Assembly (NCBI GenBank): GCA_007125255.1 | Contig: SLDM01000313.1 | Span: forward strand, 1 to 8,486 | Direction: 5' to 3' | Length of the DNA stretch: 8,486 bases | From: Phycisphaerales bacterium | GTDB taxonomy: Bacteria > Planctomycetota > Phycisphaerae > Phycisphaerales > SM1A02 | Shown: positions 6,231-8,486 of the stretch, piece after piece | How positions within the stretch are numbered: the first letter of the stretch is position 1 | Layout: every line of letters starts with the position of its first letter | Notes under the pieces: model-generated | Seen by the model: only the letters and a program-made list of their open reading frames with translations | Database searches by the model: none | What the model was told of the DNA's origin: nothing | Position numbers and translations under genes: made by a program

Positions 6231-6941
6231 ATGTTCAAAGAACTCCTATCCGCACTGACCGGGAATCATCCGCTCGACCGCGCGGTCAGCGAGCTCCTCG
6301 AGATGCTCGACCATGCGCAGTGGATGTTCGTGCGCGCCAATGAGGTGATCAGCAATGACGCTACCGTCGAGGAGGTCAAGGATGCGTTGTACCGGCGTGA
6401 TCAGTCGATCAACGATCTCGAGCGGTCGATCCGCCGGAAGATCGTCCGGCACCTGACCATCAATCCCGGCCCGGACGCGCCGACGTGCCTGGCGCTGATG
6501 AGCGTCGCCAAGGACGCCGAACGGATCGGCGACTACTGCAAGAACGTCTTCGAAGTCGGGCGTTTCTACCGGGAGGGATATCACGTCGCGAAGTACCACG
6601 ACCGGATCGAACACGTACGCCAGCAGGTCACGGGACTCTTCAGCGAGGTGGGCGAGGCGTTTCGTGACTCCGATGAGAACCGCGCGCGACAGGCTGTCCG
6701 CACCGCCTCCGAAACGCGTCAGATCTGCGATGAGATCATCGAAGAACTTCTGGCGGATCGTGATCCGATCAAGACTCACGAAGCGGTTGCGTACTCGCTG
6801 CTCGCGCGGCATTACAAGCGCGTGGCCGCGCACCTGACGAACATCGCCACCGCCGTCCTCGGGAAGCTGGAAGACCTGGACTTCGTTTCCAGGAAGATCT
6901 GGAAGAAGAGCCGGAGGGGAAGTGACGAAGTAACGGAGTGA
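6231..6941 (+). CDS. PhoU-domain phosphate signalling protein
   Basis: PhoU proteins are cytoplasmic helical-bundle regulators that bind metals and restrain phosphate uptake. The 236-residue product is all-helical by appearance. The first half carries the PhoU signature DAERIGDYCKN at 95-105, with its acidic metal-binding pattern. The equivalent in the second half is HYKRVAAHLTNIA at 194-206, where the usual acidic residues are replaced by His and Ala, so that metal site may be lost. GGAGG lies eight bases before the ATG and supports the start. The gene follows the Na+/Pi transporter by 39 bases with no promoter or terminator between them, so one operon and direct control of that transporter are likely. 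The last seven residues (GSDEVTE minus the first repeat base context, 230-236) and the TGA stop are encoded by an 8-bp tandem repeat, so the native tail was probably altered by the repeat. No phoR, phoB or pst gene is in the window. Confidence 0.9.
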   Translation: MFKELLSALTGNHPLDRAVSELLEMLDHAQWMFVRANEVISNDATVEEVKDALYRRDQSINDLERSIRRKIVRHLTINPGPDAPTCLALMSVAKDAERIGDYCKNVFEVGRFYREGYHVAKYHDRIEHVRQQVTGLFSEVGEAFRDSDENRARQAVRTASETRQICDEIIEELLADRDPIKTHEAVAYSLLARHYKRVAAHLTNIATAVLGKLEDLDFVSRKIWKKSRRGSDEVTE

Positions 6942-7116
6942 CGAAGTGACGAAGTGGAGGAGGGGTCCGGGGCGTGGTTGGGTTCCTGCGCATGCAGGGT
7001 GGATAGAGTGAAGCGGGTACCTGCCCTACACGCGCATTCACCAATTGACGCCCCGAGCTCGCTCGACGCGCTCATCCACTCCGTTACTTCGTCACTCCGT
7101 CACTTCGTTACTCTTC
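6917..7116. repeat. About 200-bp imperfect inverted repeat built from 8-bp units, between phoU and the prenyltransferase gene
   Basis: The left arm holds five 8-base units (6918-6957, consensus CGRAGTRR) and the right arm five in reverse (7077-7116). Aligned over 41 bases, 6917-6957 and the complement of 7076-7116 agree at 34 by hand count, and several differences still allow G-U pairs. The symmetry continues inward: GGGGCGT follows the left array near 6970 and its complement precedes the right array near 7050. The phoU stop codon (6939-6941) lies inside left unit three. It sits between two convergent genes and could act as a bidirectional terminator or be a decayed mobile palindrome. Confidence 0.85.
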
Positions 7117-7138
7117 TCCCCCCTTCCGGCGAACCGGC

Positions 7139-8071
7139 TCATCCGAGCAGGATGTCCAGGCAGCCCAGCGCCCCCAGCGTGCAACTGATGATTCCGTTGA
7201 CCGTGAAGAACGCCAGCGCGATCCGCGTGGTTCCCCACCGGGCCACCGTCGCGTGCTCATAGACCAGCAGGGCAACCACCAACAGCACTCCCGACCCGAA
7301 CCAGAGGCCGAATCGCGGATCGATCCACAGGGCCGCGACGAGCGCTCCGGCCGAGACCGCGTGCAGGAGCCGACTCACCCACATACCACGGTGAACGCCG
7401 AGTCGGCTCGGGACGGAATGGAGCCCTTCCCGGCGATCGATCTCGAGATCCTGCAGCGCGTAGATGATGTCGAACGCGGCAACCCAGCAGAGCACCATCA
7501 GCGAAAGGAGCCACAGCGCCGGCTGTTCACCGAGGGCGGCCGGATTGATCGCGATCGCCGCCGCGAGCGGACTGATCGCCAGCGAGGAACCGAGATAGAG
7601 ATGACACCACTGGGTGAAGCGCTTGAACCATCCGTACGCGCTGATCCAGCCAAGAACCGGTACGCCGAGGAGCAGTGGCCACCAGTTTCCGTAGATCGCG
7701 CCGAACCCGGCACAGACCACGAGGAACAGTGCGCTCAGCAGCAGGATCGCGCTGATGACCTGACGTGCCGTCAAACGTCCCGCCGGGATCGCCCGGCCCG
7801 CCGTGCGCGGATTGCGGCGATCGATCTCCCGGTCGAGGTAGCGGTTGGCGAGCATCGCCACAGTGCGGGCAAGGACCATGGCGAGAACGACCAGCAGGAG
7901 CTGGCCGGCGAAGGTAGACCAGGCAATACCGCGCCACCCCTCGTGGCTGCCCGGCACGGCCATGAATGCCGCCAGAACCGCAAACGGCAGCGCAAAAACG
8001 CTGTGCGCGAGCTTGATATCCGCCGCAATTTCACGAGCGGCCGCGAGGGGATAAACCGATGCGGTCGACAT
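7139..8071 (-). CDS. UbiA-family prenyltransferase (4-hydroxybenzoate polyprenyltransferase-like, possibly MqnP)
   Basis: UbiA-type enzymes are membrane proteins that attach a polyprenyl chain to an aromatic ring in quinone synthesis. The 310-residue product has about eight to nine hydrophobic helices. Both Mg-diphosphate binding motifs are present: NRYLDREID (N76, D80, D84) and ALQDLEID (D208, D212). The opening DIKLAHSVFALPFA at 18-31 is typical of the ubiA-like group that includes MqnP of the futalosine menaquinone route, so menaquinone is the likeliest product, but ubiquinone or another prenylated ring cannot be excluded. No other quinone gene is in view. The start at 8071 is preferred because it begins 17 residues before the conserved region. 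The ATG at 8116 would add 15 residues encoded by the flanking repeat. Neither start has a clear ribosome binding site. The gene is convergent with phoU. Confidence 0.88.
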   Translation of the reverse strand: MSTASVYPLAAAREIAADIKLAHSVFALPFAVLAAFMAVPGSHEGWRGIAWSTFAGQLLLVVLAMVLARTVAMLANRYLDREIDRRNPRTAGRAIPAGRLTARQVISAILLLSALFLVVCAGFGAIYGNWWPLLLGVPVLGWISAYGWFKRFTQWCHLYLGSSLAISPLAAAIAINPAALGEQPALWLLSLMVLCWVAAFDIIYALQDLEIDRREGLHSVPSRLGVHRGMWVSRLLHAVSAGALVAALWIDPRFGLWFGSGVLLVVALLVYEHATVARWGTTRIALAFFTVNGIISCTLGALGCLDILLG

Positions 8072-8078
8072 GCGGTAC

Positions 8079-8084
8079 AGGATA
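8079..8084 (-). promoter_or_regulatory. Possible -10 box immediately before the prenyltransferase start
   Basis: TATCCT on the minus strand lies seven bases before the ATG at 8071 and matches TATAAT at four of six bases. If used, the message would begin at or next to the start codon and be leaderless. No good -35 box is seen. Confidence 0.2.
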
Positions 8085-8111
8085 GTCGAGAAAAAGGGGA
8101 CGAAGGGGTAA

Positions 8112-8194
8112 GGCATCGAGGGATCAAGGCATCAAGAAAGGCACGGAGGGAAAGTGACGGAGTGGAGAGATGAGGAGAGGCACGAAGGCACGGA
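8112..8194. repeat. Mixed 8-bp repeat array upstream of the prenyltransferase gene
   Basis: Three contiguous units of consensus GGSATCRA fill 8112-8135. A GGCACGGA unit follows at 8140-8147, a CGAAGTGA-type pair at 8150-8165, then GGCACGAA and GGCACGGA at 8179-8194. All three unit types share the 8-base period. The stretch GATGAGG followed by the GGCACGAA pair also occurs, on the minus strand, beside the rnhA stop codon (4317-4340). Confidence 0.75.
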
Positions 8195-8218
8195 GGGGTT
8201 GGCGGCAGCGGCTCGAGC

Positions 8219-8311
8219 GGGTGCCACGCGGTTGCGCGATTCACGTTCAACCTGATCCGGATGACCTTCGAGTCGCGGCGTGGCCTTCACTTCGCTCAGA
8301 CCACGGCACCC
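8219..8311. repeat. REP-like inverted repeat GGGTGCC / GGCACCC
   Basis: GGGTGCC (8219-8225) and GGCACCC (8305-8311) are perfect 7-bp arms. An inner GTGG/CCAC stem (8280-8283 with 8301-8304) encloses a loop with CTTCACTTCGCTC. The shape resembles bacterial repetitive extragenic palindromes. No gene lies within it. Confidence 0.45.
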
Positions 8312-8328
8312 CTCGTTCCCCCTGCATC

Positions 8329-8381
8329 CCTCCGTCGCTTCGTCGCTTCGTCGCTTTCCCTTCGTTACTCCGTCACTTCAA
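8329..8381. repeat. Reverse-orientation 8-bp repeat array near the right end
   Basis: Two identical CGCTTCGT units lie at 8336-8351, followed by a CGCTTTCCC break, then TACTCCGT and CACTTCAA at 8366-8381. These are reverse complements of the CGAAGTGA family, so this gap again has forward units on the left (8112-8194) and reverse units on the right. Confidence 0.8.
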
Positions 8382-8409
8382 TCTTTTCTCCCTGCGTCAG
8401 CTGTTTGTA

Positions 8410-8428
8410 CGGTATCATTTGTGTACCG
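8410..8428. promoter_or_regulatory. Inverted repeat CGGTA / TACCG upstream of the last gene, possible operator or promoter
   Basis: CGGTA (8410-8414) and TACCG (8424-8428) flank nine bases, and TATCAT at 8413-8418 could be a -10 box. The site lies about 60 bases before the probable start at 8484. Either role is plausible and neither is confirmed. Confidence 0.25.
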
Positions 8429-8483
8429 CCACAATCATTCACTAGCCCCCAGGGCGTGGTACCGTTTCCGTGGGAGATGAACG

Positions 8484-8486
8484 ATG
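8484..8486 (+). CDS. Probable start codon of a gene running out of the window
   Basis: The ATG at 8484 is preceded by GGGAGA at 8472-8477, seven bases away as measured from GGGAG. An ATG at 8477 overlaps that site and is less likely. Only the first codon is visible, so the product is unknown. Confidence 0.35.

Noticed and set aside
7253..8173. Plus-strand ORF opposite the prenyltransferase gene (306 residues)
   Set aside because: It has a charged, Gln/Arg-rich composition without motifs, whereas the minus strand encodes both aspartate motifs of UbiA.

Overview
This GC-rich, densely coding bacterial segment is probably from a member of Planctomycetota or a similar free-living Gram-negative group. 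That placement is an inference from base composition, gene style and the many short intergenic tandem repeats; no rRNA or other marker gene is present to confirm it. No insertion sequence, prophage, tRNA or CRISPR array was seen.

Layout. Positions 2-1183 hold the 3' part of gcvP (glycine dehydrogenase, PLP domain). A 373-base gap with two small tandem-repeat tracts follows. Next on the + strand come a PilZ-domain protein (1557-2087), a small four-helix membrane protein of unknown function (2171-2605) and lysA (diaminopimelate decarboxylase, 2645-3982). A 354-base repeat-filled gap separates lysA from the convergent rnhA (RNase HI, minus strand, 4337-4786). A 199-base divergent control region separates rnhA from a two-gene phosphate cassette: a Na+/Pi cotransporter (4986-6191) and a stand-alone PhoU (6231-6941). 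A second repeat-filled gap lies between phoU and the convergent UbiA-type prenyltransferase gene (minus strand, 7139-8071). The last 400 bases are another repeat-filled gap, ending with the probable first codon of a further + strand gene.

How the genes work together. The only clear functional unit is the transporter-phoU pair, a phosphate uptake and regulation cassette. In some other bacteria these two domains are fused in one protein; here they are separate genes 39 bases apart. The rest are housekeeping genes: glycine cleavage, lysine/peptidoglycan precursor synthesis, RNA-DNA hybrid removal and quinone-type prenylation. There is also one likely c-di-GMP sensor.

The most notable non-gene signal is a family of degenerate 8-bp tandem repeats (core CGAAGTGA, with related GGCACGAA and GGCATCAA forms). 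It fills three gaps, usually as a forward array on the left and a reverse-complement array on the right. The gap after phoU is one imperfect inverted repeat of about 200 bp. Its right half is a diverged copy of the right half of the gap after lysA, with identical spacing. These arrays supply the stop codon and last seven residues of PhoU and create a spurious upstream start for the prenyltransferase.
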